Notes: generated from the sequence alone by a model not told the origin. Positions 9,197-17,472 are shown, counted from the first letter of the stretch. The stretch is DNA of 40,169 nt from Pseudomonadota bacterium (GCA_018817515.1 JAHIUD010000049.1:1-40169), one strand, 5' to 3'. Numbers and translations: made by a program.

Positions 9197-10297
9197 ATGC
9201 CAAGCAAGCGAGTCCGACCGGAGGTCCTCACCTTCACGCCGTATGTTCCCGGCCTTTCCATAGATGAAATCAAGGCCCGGTACGGGCTTGAGACGGTCAT
9301 CAAGCTGGCCAGCAACGAGAACCCGCTGGGCGTCTCGCCCATTGTGCAGCAGGTGCTCGCCCATGCCGTGGACCAGGTCTTCCGCTATCCCCAGAACCAC
9401 AGCCCGCGCCTCACCCAGGCCATTGCCAAGGCCATGGGCGTGCCTGCGGAGATGGTCGTGGCGGGCAATGGCTCCGATGAGATCATCGACCTGCTGCTGC
9501 GGGTGGTGGCCCAGCCCGGCCAGGACAACGTGGTCTGCTACGAGCACAGCTTCAGCATGTATGCCATGATGGCCAGAATGTGCGGGGTTGAGTACCGCGA
9601 GGTGCCGCGCGGCGAGGATTTCCGTCTGCCGCTGGAGTCCCTGGCCGAGGCCGTGAACCACAACACCGCGCTCGTCTTCGTCACCAGCCCGGACAACCCC
9701 ACGGGCCTGGCCGCCCGGGCCGAGGAGCTCATGGTGCTCTCCGGCGTGCTGCCCCCGGGCGCGCTTCTGGTGGTGGACGAGGCCTACATGGACTTCACCT
9801 GGCCGCCGGAAGAGTATTCCATGATGAACGCCGCAGCAGAGCTGGGCAATGTCGTGGTCCTGCGCACCTTCTCCAAGGCCTACGGCTTGGCGGGCCTGCG
9901 CCTGGGCTACGGGGTTATGCCCGTGTGGCTGGCCGACCACGTGCGCCGCGCGCGGCCTCCCTTCACCGTGAATCTTCTGGCCGAGGAGGCGGGCATCGCC
10001 GCCCTGGACGACGACACCTTCTACAGTGCAACGCTTGAGGTGGTCTTCACCGGGCGCGAGCGGCTGCTCAAGCGCCTGCCGGAGCTTGGCTGCACCGTGT
10101 GGCCCTCCCAGGCCAACTTCGTCATGTTCCAGCCGCCGCTTTCGGCTGGCGTGGTCTGCGAGGAGCTTTTGAAGCGCGGCATCATCGTGCGCCACCTGAA
10201 GAGCTTCGGCCTGCCGGCGAACATCCGCGTCAATGTGGGCACAGGCCCGGAAACCGAGGCTTTCCTGAAGGCCCTCGAGGAGATTCTCAATGCCTAG
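9197..10297 (+). CDS. hisC: Histidinol-phosphate aminotransferase
   Basis: 366 residues, a fold-type I PLP enzyme of histidine biosynthesis that converts imidazole acetol-phosphate and glutamate to histidinol phosphate and 2-oxoglutarate. Visible signatures: KLASNENPLG at the N-terminus, the PLP-contacting AGNGSDEIIDLL, SPDNPTG, VVDEAYMDF, and the Schiff-base lysine K227 in FSKAYGLAGLRLGY. ATG 9197 follows AAGAAGAGG; the frame is open upstream but the added residues do not resemble the family. The closely related tyrosine/phenylalanine aminotransferases share this fold, so some breadth in substrate is possible. It overlaps cmk by 8 nt and shares its promoter and terminator. Confidence 0.95.
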   Translation: MPSKRVRPEVLTFTPYVPGLSIDEIKARYGLETVIKLASNENPLGVSPIVQQVLAHAVDQVFRYPQNHSPRLTQAIAKAMGVPAEMVVAGNGSDEIIDLLLRVVAQPGQDNVVCYEHSFSMYAMMARMCGVEYREVPRGEDFRLPLESLAEAVNHNTALVFVTSPDNPTGLAARAEELMVLSGVLPPGALLVVDEAYMDFTWPPEEYSMMNAAAELGNVVVLRTFSKAYGLAGLRLGYGVMPVWLADHVRRARPPFTVNLLAEEAGIAALDDDTFYSATLEVVFTGRERLLKRLPELGCTVWPSQANFVMFQPPLSAGVVCEELLKRGIIVRHLKSFGLPANIRVNVGTGPETEAFLKALEEILNA

Positions 10298-10964
10298 CGC
10301 CTCCCCCCTCATCGTCACCCTGGACGGCCCCGCGGGCGTGGGCAAAAGCTCCATCGCCTCGCGCCTGGCCGGGGAGCTGGGCATCGCCTTTCTGGACACC
10401 GGAGCCATGTTCCGCGCCGCCGCCTACACCCTGGGCGAGGGCGCCTGGGACTGGACCCAGGGGATTCTGCAGCAGAAGCTGGGCGATTTTGAGTTCACCC
10501 TGCGCGGCAGCGGCAAGGACACCGAGCTTCTGCTCAACGGCCAGCCCCTGCCGGAGGACATCCGCTCCGAGCAGGTGGGGCAGTGGGCCTCGCAGCTGGC
10601 AGTGGTGCCCTCGGTGCGGGCCTACATGAAGATGGCCCAGATCTTCCTCGGCCAGACCACCCCCCTGGTGGCCGAGGGCCGCGACATGGGCAGCGTGGTC
10701 TTCCCCGGCGCCAAATTCAAGTTCTTCCTCGACGCCGCTCCCGAGGAACGCGCCCGCAGGCGCTTCCGCCAGTTGGAGGCCCTGGGCAAGCCCGCCGACC
10801 TGGAGGCCATCTTGTCCGGCATCAACCAGCGCGACGACCAGGACCGCAACCGCAGCATCGCCCCCATGAAGCCCGCCGAGGGCGCGGTGGTGGTCGACAC
10901 CACGCACATCAGCGAGGGCGAGGTCCTCGCCGAGATCCTGAACACGGTGCGCCCGCCAGCCTAG
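10290..10964 (+). CDS. cmk: Cytidylate kinase
   Basis: 224 residues. It phosphorylates CMP and dCMP with ATP. The P-loop GPAGVGKSS lies at about 13-21 and the family segment FLDTGAMFRAAA follows. AEGRDMGSVVFPGA gives the nucleotide-binding Arg-Asp motif, INQRDDQDRNRSIAPM holds the CMP-contacting RDxxDxxR-type residues, and VVDTT is near the end. The start codon lies inside hisC (ATG 10290, overlap 8 nt), so translation is probably coupled. A strong intrinsic terminator follows. Confidence 0.96.
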   Translation: MPSASPLIVTLDGPAGVGKSSIASRLAGELGIAFLDTGAMFRAAAYTLGEGAWDWTQGILQQKLGDFEFTLRGSGKDTELLLNGQPLPEDIRSEQVGQWASQLAVVPSVRAYMKMAQIFLGQTTPLVAEGRDMGSVVFPGAKFKFFLDAAPEERARRRFRQLEALGKPADLEAILSGINQRDDQDRNRSIAPMKPAEGAVVVDTTHISEGEVLAEILNTVRPPA

Positions 10965-10989
10965 CCGCCAGCCCCGGCGCAACGAGAGA

Positions 10990-11036
10990 CGCCCGCTCCG
11001 GCCACCAATCATTGGGCCGGAGCGGGCGTTTTGTTG
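10990..11036 (+). terminator. Intrinsic terminator of hisC-cmk
   Basis: Perfect 14-bp G/C-rich stem (10990-11003 with 11015-11028), 11-nt loop, then TTTTGTTG. It separates cmk from convergent cobT. Confidence 0.9.
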
Positions 11037-11063
11037 TCCTTTGTCGTTGTCGGGCCGGTTCGG

Positions 11064-12131
11064 CTAGTCCGCCGTGCTGACCCCGGCCGAGGCGAAGGAG
11101 GCCATGTCGTTGTAGATGGCCGCGGCCGAGCGCAGCAGGAACATGGCGATGGCCGCGCCGGTGCCCTCGCCCAGGCGCAGGCCCAGGTCCAGCAGCGGGG
11201 TCTTGCCCATCTTGGCCACCGCGAGCTTGTGCCCCGGCTCCGCCGAGACGTGGGCCAGCACGGTGTAGTCCGCCGAGGCAGGGGCGAGCTTCCAGGCCGC
11301 CACGCAGGCCGCCGTGGAGATGAAGCCGTCCACGCAGACCAGCTGGCGGTTCCTGGCGCCGCCCAGGATCAGGCCCGCCAGGCAGGCGATCTCATAGCCG
11401 CCCAGTGCCGCCAGGATGGCCAGGGGGTCGCCGGAGGCGATGGCCGCGGCATTGGCCGTCAGCCCGCGCTTGATGACCTCGACCTTGCGGCCCACGCCCG
11501 CCTTGTCCAGGCCGGTGCCCGGGCCGGTCATGCCGTCCGGGTCCAGGCCCAGGTAGGCGCAGTAGAGCGCGGTGGAGGGCGTGGTGTTGCCGATGCCCAT
11601 GTCGCCGGTGCCCAGCACGCGCACGCCCTCGGCGTGGGCGCGGTCGGCCAGGTCCACGCCGAGCTGGAGGGCGGCCTCGCACTGCTGGATGCTCATGGCC
11701 GGGCCCACGGCCAGGTTGGCCGTGCCCGGGGCCACCTTGCCCTGGATGAGGTTCGGGTGCTCGTCAAAGGTTCCGCCCAGGCAGCCCGCGTCGACCACGA
11801 ACAGCTCGGCCCCGGTGGTGCGCGCCAGGACGTTGATCCCGGCCCCGCCGCCCACGAAGTTCAGCACCATCTGGCGGGTGACCTCCTGGGGGTACAGGCT
11901 CACGCCTTCGGCCACCACCCCGTGATCCCCGGCCACGGTGTACACGCGGCAGGGATCGGCCTGGGGCTTGGCTCCGCCCTGGATCATGTAGAGCTGCAGG
12001 GCCAGCTCTTCCAGGCGGCCCAGGCTGCCCTGGGGCTTGGTCAGCATGTCCAGGTGGGCCTGGCCAGGGGCGGCCAGGGCGCGGTCCAGCGGAGAAATGG
12101 CCGACAGCACGGCGGAAAGGGATGCGTTCAT
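11064..12131 (-). CDS. cobT: Nicotinate-nucleotide--dimethylbenzimidazole phosphoribosyltransferase
   Basis: 355 residues. CobT makes alpha-ribazole phosphate, the lower-ligand precursor of cobalamin, from nicotinate mononucleotide and dimethylbenzimidazole or a related base. Signatures: TKPQGSLGRLE near the N-terminus, VAGDHGV, GDMGIGNTT, and the catalytic glutamate in LRLGEGTGAA (about E322). ATG 12131 follows AGAGGAG; the frame continues upstream into the riboswitch terminator, which is non-coding. The leader carries a cobalamin riboswitch and terminator, so expression should fall when B12 is abundant. No other cobalamin genes are in the window. Confidence 0.97.
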   Translation of the reverse strand: MNASLSAVLSAISPLDRALAAPGQAHLDMLTKPQGSLGRLEELALQLYMIQGGAKPQADPCRVYTVAGDHGVVAEGVSLYPQEVTRQMVLNFVGGGAGINVLARTTGAELFVVDAGCLGGTFDEHPNLIQGKVAPGTANLAVGPAMSIQQCEAALQLGVDLADRAHAEGVRVLGTGDMGIGNTTPSTALYCAYLGLDPDGMTGPGTGLDKAGVGRKVEVIKRGLTANAAAIASGDPLAILAALGGYEIACLAGLILGGARNRQLVCVDGFISTAACVAAWKLAPASADYTVLAHVSAEPGHKLAVAKMGKTPLLDLGLRLGEGTGAAIAMFLLRSAAAIYNDMASFASAGVSTAD

Positions 12132-12188
12132 GTGAACTCCTCTTGAAATTACAGGCTTGGCGCGGGGTGGGCCCGCCCCGCGAGGGCG

Positions 12189-12234
12189 AAAAAAAGGGTC
12201 CCGGCGGACGCACAAACGCCCGCCGGAACCCTTT
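12189..12234 (-). terminator. Riboswitch-controlled intrinsic terminator before cobT
   Basis: On the minus strand an 18-bp near-perfect stem (12234-12217 with 12210-12193) with a 6-nt loop is followed by seven T. It lies between the cobalamin aptamer and the cobT ribosome site, so it is the expression platform, formed when cobalamin is bound. Confidence 0.88.
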
Positions 12235-12254
12235 GCCATCAGGTTCCAGTCATG

Positions 12255-12426
12255 CCGACGCGGACAGGTCTTCCGGCTTCCGGATCAGCCGGGGGAGACG
12301 GCCTTCCCGCCGGGGTGTGCCCCGACAGTGGCCGGGCCTGCATGGCCCGAAGTCTCTCCCCGTTCCCGGTTACGGCGGCGGGACCGCCACGGAATCGCAC
12401 CGTGTTCCGAGATGTCCGCTCGGTGT
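12255..12426 (-). ncRNA. Cobalamin (B12) riboswitch aptamer
   Basis: Read on the minus strand, the segment at about 12400-12360 has GGTGCGATTCCGTGGCGG followed by CCCGCCGCCGTAACCGG, matching the conserved core GGTGaaAtTCC...GCgGtCCCGCcaCtGTaa. GGCCACTG follows near 12333, and the B12-box-like AGCCGGAAGACCTGTCC lies at about 12279-12263. The order and spacing fit cobalamin riboswitches, and an intrinsic terminator and cobT come directly after. Outer boundaries are approximate. Confidence 0.9.
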
Positions 12427-12432
12427 GCCTGC

Positions 12433-12461
12433 TTGGTAGCCGAATCGGCAACGCATTTCAA
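12433..12461 (-). promoter_or_regulatory. Promoter of the cobT leader RNA
   Basis: -35 TTGAAA (12461-12456), 17-bp spacer, -10 TACCAA (12438-12433) on the minus strand, placing the transcript start right at the beginning of the aptamer. Confidence 0.55.
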
Positions 12462-12518
12462 GGGGCGGCTGCGCCCGCTTTGGCGCGCTCCCGGCACGGG
12501 CATTGCAATGTCGACTGC

Positions 12519-13349
12519 GTGAGCAAGCGCACCGCCATTCTGCACGCCAACTGCCAGGGCCAGCCCCTGGCCGCACAGCTCCTGGCCAGCCCGGAGTTCG
12601 CCCGGAGTTTCACCCCGCGCGTGTACCTGAACTACGCCCGCGAGCCCATCCCCGAGGCAGAGCTGGCTGGCTGCGGCCTGTTTTTGTACCAGCACCTCGG
12701 CCCGGAATGGGGCGAGCTGGCCTCTGACGCGCTTTTGGCGCGGCTCCCGGCGGACTGCCCCAGGCTGTGCATCCCGAACATGTTCTTTCGCGGGCCTTGG
12801 CCGCTGTGGTCCGGCGCACCAGGCTTCGACTACCGCGACGTGTTCCTCGACCGGCTGGTGGAGATGGGCCTGCCGGGCCAGGATATTCTGCATTTGTACC
12901 TGCACATGCCGCTGGAGCGGAAGTACGACTTGGACGCGCTGCTGGCCGAGACCGTGGCCCGCGAGACCGAGCGCCAGGCCCACACCCCGGTGCGGTATCT
13001 GGACTTCGTGCTGGAGCATTGGCGATCGCGCCAGCTGTTCCTCACGGTCAACCACCCCGGACCGGAGCTGTTGCAACTGGCCGCGGCGGGCATCCTGCGC
13101 GAACTCGGCCTGGCTGCGCAAGACCAGGCCCTCGTGCCCCGGCCGGAGAGCCTGGGCAAGGCCTACGGCGACTTCGAGCTGCCCGTGCATCCGCAGGCGG
13201 CAGCCTTCTACAGCCTGAACTATGGCACCGCCGAGCAGGTCTACAAGACCTACGGCAGGCCCAGGACCTTTCTCCAGTACACGGTGGCCTACGTGGGCTG
13301 CCGTATGGCTGGGGTCAACGACTTCATCGCCTACCTGCAACTTCCGTAA
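12519..13349 (+). CDS. WcbI-like polysaccharide biosynthesis protein
   Basis: 276 residues from GTG 12519. The N-terminal strand and motif AILHANCQGQ (NCQG at about 11-14) are the hallmark of the WcbI family, first described in capsule gene clusters and proposed to act as acetyltransferases on polysaccharide; biochemical proof for the family is thin. No signal peptide or membrane segment. The frame is open far upstream, but that part is antisense to the cobalamin riboswitch and is not coding. The ribosome site is weak, so start confidence is modest. A CgeB-like glycosyltransferase begins 2 nt after its stop and the two are surely co-transcribed. Likely role: decoration of a surface or flagellar glycan. 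Confidence 0.78.
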   Translation: MSKRTAILHANCQGQPLAAQLLASPEFARSFTPRVYLNYAREPIPEAELAGCGLFLYQHLGPEWGELASDALLARLPADCPRLCIPNMFFRGPWPLWSGAPGFDYRDVFLDRLVEMGLPGQDILHLYLHMPLERKYDLDALLAETVARETERQAHTPVRYLDFVLEHWRSRQLFLTVNHPGPELLQLAAAGILRELGLAAQDQALVPRPESLGKAYGDFELPVHPQAAAFYSLNYGTAEQVYKTYGRPRTFLQYTVAYVGCRMAGVNDFIAYLQLP

Positions 13350-13351
13350 GG

Positions 13352-14386
13352 GTGGAACTGAACGTGGGCGTAGACAACACACTTCTGGCCTGGGTGGGCG
13401 GCGAGTTCTTCATGCACCACATGGAGGCCGAGGGCTTCCGCGTGGTGCGCCTGCCCATGACCAAGCCCGGCGCGTTTTCCTGGGACGAGATCTGCGCGGC
13501 TTGCGGCCAAGCCCCGGACGCCGTGGTCTACACCGACCGCAGCCTGCCCCCGCCGCTGCTCGGCCTGGAGCGCTACCCGGCGCTCACGGCCTTCTACTGC
13601 ATCGACTCGCACATCCACGGCTGGTACCCGCTCTACGCCGGGGCCTTTGACCTCTGCGCCGTGAGCCTGCGGGACGATGTGGAGCGCTTTGGCGCGGAGC
13701 TTTCGCCCCAGCGCGTGCTCTGGCTGCCGCCCTTTGCCGAGGACCGCTACCAGCCGAGCGTCATGAATAAGGATTTCGACCTGTTGTTCGTGGGCACCGT
13801 GGACCCGGAGACCACGCCGCAGCGCTTCGACTTTTTGAAGCGCTTGGGACGGGCGTTCCCGGGCCTGGCGTCGCGCCGGGGCGACTTTACCGAACTCTTG
13901 CCGCGCGCGCGGGTGGCGCTGAACATCGCCGAGCGCGGCGACCTGAATTTCCGGGTCTTCGAGGCCCTGGCCTGCGGGGCCTGCCTGCTCACGCCTAGAA
14001 TCGCCAACGGCCAGGACGAGTTGTTCGAGGACGGGGTCCATTTCGTGACCTATGAGCCTGACGACGAGCACGACGCAGCGGACAAGACCCGTTCGCTCCT
14101 GGCCAACGGCCCCCGGCGCGAGGCCTATGGCCGGGCCGGGTTCGCCCGCGTGGACGGGGCGCATCGGCCCCGGCACCGGGCAGCTGCCTTGGCCGCGCTC
14201 CTGCGCCAAGGATTTGACGAAGGCCTGGCGGGCAGGCGCCTGGCAAGCCCGGATCGCGCCAGAATCTCGGCCCTGCGCCTCTTGTTTCTGCACTGGGCCG
14301 ACAACTGCGCGGGGGATGGCGATGGGGTGGAGCTGTCCGTCCGCTACCTCGCGGAGGCCCGCAGGCTGGCGCTTTTCGGCCGCTGA
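13352..14386 (+). CDS. CgeB-like glycosyltransferase (GT-B fold)
   Basis: 344 residues from GTG 13352; GTG 13364, with AGGGTGG eight bases upstream, is an equally good start. The C-terminal half (about 190-250) has the nucleotide-sugar-binding pattern of Glyco_trans_1_2/CgeB proteins: ARVALNIAERGDLNFRVFEA, then ACGACLLTPRI and the acidic NGQDELFEDG. The N-terminal half has a Rossmann-like DAVVYTDRSLPPP segment and FYCIDSHIHGW. Cytoplasmic, without signal or membrane segments. The acceptor is unknown; flagellin or a surface polysaccharide are the usual targets of such genes in related bacteria. Coupled to the WcbI-like gene. A sigma-54 promoter for the next gene begins 32 nt after its stop. 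Confidence 0.82.
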   Translation: MELNVGVDNTLLAWVGGEFFMHHMEAEGFRVVRLPMTKPGAFSWDEICAACGQAPDAVVYTDRSLPPPLLGLERYPALTAFYCIDSHIHGWYPLYAGAFDLCAVSLRDDVERFGAELSPQRVLWLPPFAEDRYQPSVMNKDFDLLFVGTVDPETTPQRFDFLKRLGRAFPGLASRRGDFTELLPRARVALNIAERGDLNFRVFEALACGACLLTPRIANGQDELFEDGVHFVTYEPDDEHDAADKTRSLLANGPRREAYGRAGFARVDGAHRPRHRAAALAALLRQGFDEGLAGRRLASPDRARISALRLLFLHWADNCAGDGDGVELSVRYLAEARRLALFGR

Positions 14387-14417
14387 GGCGCTCCCGCCCC
14401 GGCAGTCCGGCAGGTTT

Positions 14418-14433
14418 TGGCACGGGTCATGCT
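14418..14433 (+). promoter_or_regulatory. Sigma-54 (-24/-12) promoter upstream of the lytic transglycosylase
   Basis: TGGCACGGGTCATGCT matches TGGCACG-N4-TTGCW at all but one position, with a perfect -24 element and the invariant GC at -12. The predicted start is near 14445, giving a leader of about 165 nt before the ATG at 14612. Confidence 0.6.
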
Positions 14434-14503
14434 ACCGTATCAGTACCCTGGACGACAGGTGAGAGCCAGAACGGCATCGGGAACCAACACCTAAGAATGT
14501 GAA

Positions 14504-14562
14504 GGGCAGTGCCCATTAACACAGGGGTTCCGATCCACTGCCCACGGTCAACTGGGGTTTTT
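14504..14562 (+). other. Leader inverted repeat followed by a T-run
   Basis: GGGCAGTG (14504-14511) pairs with CACTGCCC (14536-14543) across a 24-nt loop. A weak CCCA/TGGG stem and TTTTTT follow (to 14562). It lies inside the predicted sigma-54 leader; it might attenuate the transglycosylase transcript or end a short RNA. Confidence 0.35.
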
Positions 14563-14611
14563 TATCGCCCGGCGTCCGGCCTTTGAGGCCCGGAGCGCAA
14601 GGAGGCCGCCT

Positions 14612-15832
14612 ATGCGAGCGTTTTCCAGATTCCTGTCCAGCTTCTTGATCCGGTATTGCTTCCGGCGCCGCGCCCTTGCGCCGATTTTCCTCCTGTTTCT
14701 CCTGGCGCTGCTTACCCTCTCCTGCACAGCCTCCGACGCCGTGAACCTGGCCCGCGTGGCCACGGGCGACACCACCGCCGCCATCAGGATGGCGAGCGGC
14801 AAGGCCGTGCATTACGTCACCCACCCCAGCGCCATCGAGGCCGACTACAAGCGCTTCAAGCGGCTGGTCACCAGCTTCCGTCGCGCCGTGGGCGGCACCT
14901 GGGGCGAGCACGACGCGCGCGAGCCCGAGCCCAAGCGCTACGTCAAGTACACCCAGAACTATCTGTCCCGCGCCAGCGTGGACTTCGAGCGCGGCCAGAT
15001 CCTGGTGGAGACCCTGGACCAGGACACCCCGCACGCCAGCCTGCGCGCGGCCATCGCCACCACGCTCTTGACCCCGTATGACCCGCGCGCCGTGGATCTC
15101 TATTCCGCCGGGGCCGTGACCCTGGGCGGCAGGCCCTTCCTCTTGGGCGAAGTCAAGGACGCGGCAGGCCGCGACATCGCCACCGAGGCCCAGGCCGAGG
15201 CGTTCGCCCGTCAGATCGTGGCGATCAGCGTGCAGGAGCGCCCCTCCGAGAGCCCGGGCAAGACGGTGCGCTTCGTGGTCATCCCCATGACCGCCGACCA
15301 CATGCAGGTGCGCGCCGCCAAGTTCCGCCCGCTGGTGGAGCAGGCCTCCGCCCGCTTCCACGTCAGCCGCAACCTCGTCTACGCCATCATCCGCGTGGAG
15401 AGCGACTTCAACCCCTACGCCATCAACGCCATCCCTGCCGTGGGGCTCATGCAGGTGGTGCCGCAGACCGCCGGGGCCGATGTGCAGGCCTACCTCACCG
15501 GCAAGTCCGGCGAGCCGAGCAAGAGCTACCTCTTCGAGCCCGCGCACAACATCACCTATGGCACGGCCTACCTGCACCTGCTGGCCACGCGCTTTTTGTC
15601 CGGCGTGGGCGACGACCTCTCGCGCGAGTACTGCGTCATCGCCTCCTACAACGGCGGCGCGGGCGCATTGCTCAAGACCTTCAACCGCGACAAGGGCCGG
15701 GCCGTCAAGGCCATTAATAGCCGCCCGCCGCTGGCCGTGTACGAGACCATTGTGGAGCGCCACGCCGCCAAGGAGACGCGCGACTACCTGAAAAAGGTGC
15801 TGGCCGCCAAGAAGGACTTTGTTGGCATGTAG
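14612..15832 (+). CDS. MltC-like membrane-bound lytic murein transglycosylase
   Basis: 406 residues. A basic N-terminus and hydrophobic segment (about 21-37) end in LTLSC; C38 is a plausible but non-ideal lipidation site. The middle part (about 45-230) resembles the MltC N-terminal domain. The C-terminal SLT domain has catalytic glutamate E263 in RVESDFNPYAI, followed by the family motifs GLMQVVPQTAG and ASYNGGAG. The enzyme cleaves peptidoglycan strands to 1,6-anhydro-muropeptides in the periplasm. ATG 14612 has a perfect AGGAGG seven bases upstream. A sigma-54 promoter about 180 nt upstream suggests production tied to a programme such as flagellum building or envelope stress; this is inference. 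The distance from the glycosyltransferase stop supports its own promoter. Confidence 0.93.
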   Translation: MRAFSRFLSSFLIRYCFRRRALAPIFLLFLLALLTLSCTASDAVNLARVATGDTTAAIRMASGKAVHYVTHPSAIEADYKRFKRLVTSFRRAVGGTWGEHDAREPEPKRYVKYTQNYLSRASVDFERGQILVETLDQDTPHASLRAAIATTLLTPYDPRAVDLYSAGAVTLGGRPFLLGEVKDAAGRDIATEAQAEAFARQIVAISVQERPSESPGKTVRFVVIPMTADHMQVRAAKFRPLVEQASARFHVSRNLVYAIIRVESDFNPYAINAIPAVGLMQVVPQTAGADVQAYLTGKSGEPSKSYLFEPAHNITYGTAYLHLLATRFLSGVGDDLSREYCVIASYNGGAGALLKTFNRDKGRAVKAINSRPPLAVYETIVERHAAKETRDYLKKVLAAKKDFVGM

Positions 15833-15964
15833 GGTGCATTATTCAACAACAGCGGGTGCGGGCATGAGGCGACACACCATGCCTTGCACGAAGACTCTTG
15901 TGCTATGCGCCACGTCATGCTGGCTGAATAGGAAAAATATTTACTGGAACCTGGGAGAACACAG

Positions 15965-16285
15965 ATGCAGGCTGGATATGGTCTGGAACAATTGACGAGC
16001 GCTGTCTTTACGATTGCGGAGAGCCGCGAGACTCTGCAGCAGCGTTTGATAAGCGCATGTTTCTACGATATTCTCAACATCAACGCCGAAAGAGATCTTC
16101 CGCCTGAAATGCGGGGAAAGTTTGATGCGCTCTGTCAACTGTTGAATTGCACGCCAGGCACAGCTGAACCAGGCAGCATTCAGGAAACCGTCTCTGCGAT
16201 GAATGACGATGAGGCACGCCGCCACATCGACACAATCGCCCAGCTGTACCGCGAACTCTCAGAGTACCTGGCACTGCGTACGTAG
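15965..16285 (+). CDS. Small low-GC protein of unknown function
   Basis: 106 residues from ATG 15965 with GGGAG eight bases upstream. Predicted mostly helical and acidic, with no signal peptide, membrane segment or metal motif; three cysteines (about 32, 57, 62) are not paired in a recognisable way. Base composition is close to half G+C, clearly lower than its neighbours, which suggests recent acquisition. It is followed after 32 nt by a convergent amidohydrolase gene. I do not recognise the family. The ribosome site and codon pattern make it a credible gene. Confidence 0.65.
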   Translation: MQAGYGLEQLTSAVFTIAESRETLQQRLISACFYDILNINAERDLPPEMRGKFDALCQLLNCTPGTAEPGSIQETVSAMNDDEARRHIDTIAQLYRELSEYLALRT

Positions 16286-16317
16286 CAAGTGGTCAGGACA
16301 ACGCGTAAGATAAAACA

Positions 16318-17400
16318 TTACTTCCACTCCTCCCCGCTCATGAGCCGCCAGGCGTTCTTGTAGGCGATGGCCTCGGCTGCGGGCTTGTTGAGCCGCGCCA
16401 GCACCAGCCGCCGGAAGGTCTCGATGACGCGGCTGTACCCGTCGAAACGCCCGGTGTTCACATCCGTGCCGATGACGAAACGCTCCGGGAATTCCTCCAG
16501 CAGGTCCTGCCACTTGGCGTTGAGCTTGGCGTCGGGCTGGTTGTCGCCGCCCTTGCTCGGGTCGCTGTCAAAGAGCACCGAGTCCACCTGGTTGGTGCCC
16601 CGGTGCCGGCTTCCGGGTTTGGCCTGGTTCAGGTCGAAGTACAGGTTCGGATACTTCCGCAAAAACTCGCGCACGCCGTTCGGGGTGGAGAGCTTGATCC
16701 AGGTGCTGCGGTCGCGGTTGCGGCCCACGTGGCACCAGATGAGCTTGGCCTTTGGGTGTGCGGCCAGCATGCGCTCCAGCTCCGGCAACAGCGCGTCCTC
16801 GGCCTCGTGGTGCAGCAGCATGGGCAGGCCGGTCTCCTCGGCGATGCGGAACACCGCCTCGAAGCTTGCCGAGTCCACGGGCAGGTGCACGTCGCGGCTG
16901 TTGGTGCTGGACACGTAGTGCCGGGCCTCGAACTCGCCCAGGGCAAAGTAGTGTCCGCTCCTGGCATCCGCAGCCAGTTCGTCCAGCAGGGTCATGTCGC
17001 GGCCATGCCAGCGAGGGCCGTCGCCGTGGATGGTGGCGGGCACGATGCGGGTGGGGTATTTCGCCGCCTCCAGCAGGGCGTAGGCGCTGCCGCGCTTCTC
17101 GTTCTGGCCCAGCCAGGTCAGGGCCACGCCGTTCTGGTCCATCAGGGCGATGAGGTCCGTGAGCGGCAGCTTGCCGCCCCAGTGGTGCTCCACGTCGATG
17201 ATGGGCAGCTCGCCTGCGGCCAGCACGCGCCGGACCTCGCCCGCGTAGCCGCTGAGCAGGGCGGCGCGGGAGGCGTTGCCGGTGTGGCCGGGCGCCCCGG
17301 CGCTGACCAAGGCTGGCTGGCCGAAGAGCGCCACGAGAGCGAGGGGGAGCGCGGCCAAGAGCCGCAGCCAGAGGAAAGTTCTTGCCGACAGACCTTTCAT
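16318..17400 (-). CDS. Secreted amidohydrolase-family metal-dependent hydrolase
   Basis: 360 residues. Residues 1-34 form a classical signal peptide with cleavage near VSA/GAP, so the enzyme should be periplasmic. The mature part fits the amidohydrolase-2 (PF04909) TIM barrel: a first-strand metal site in IIDVEHHWGG, a histidine in LLHHEAED, CHVGRN, and a late aspartate in VIGTDVNTG. The first motif is DVEHH rather than the usual DxHxH, so metal binding may differ. Substrate unknown. ATG 17400 has GGAGGT six bases upstream. It is the last gene after the Mla operon and phosphoesterase on the same strand, 72 nt from the latter, and may be co-transcribed. Confidence 0.85.
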   Translation of the reverse strand: MKGLSARTFLWLRLLAALPLALVALFGQPALVSAGAPGHTGNASRAALLSGYAGEVRRVLAAGELPIIDVEHHWGGKLPLTDLIALMDQNGVALTWLGQNEKRGSAYALLEAAKYPTRIVPATIHGDGPRWHGRDMTLLDELAADARSGHYFALGEFEARHYVSSTNSRDVHLPVDSASFEAVFRIAEETGLPMLLHHEAEDALLPELERMLAAHPKAKLIWCHVGRNRDRSTWIKLSTPNGVREFLRKYPNLYFDLNQAKPGSRHRGTNQVDSVLFDSDPSKGGDNQPDAKLNAKWQDLLEEFPERFVIGTDVNTGRFDGYSRVIETFRRLVLARLNKPAAEAIAYKNAWRLMSGEEWK

Positions 17401-17472
17401 CACGCCACCTCCAGTCCCAGGGGGACGGCACAGGTTCACGCCAGTCTGGTCGCGGAAAACGGGGGGCTTCGT

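Noticed and set aside
12252-12518. N-terminal extension of the WcbI-like protein
   Set aside because: This stretch is the complement of the cobalamin riboswitch; its apparent residues are not family-like, so GTG 12519 was chosen.
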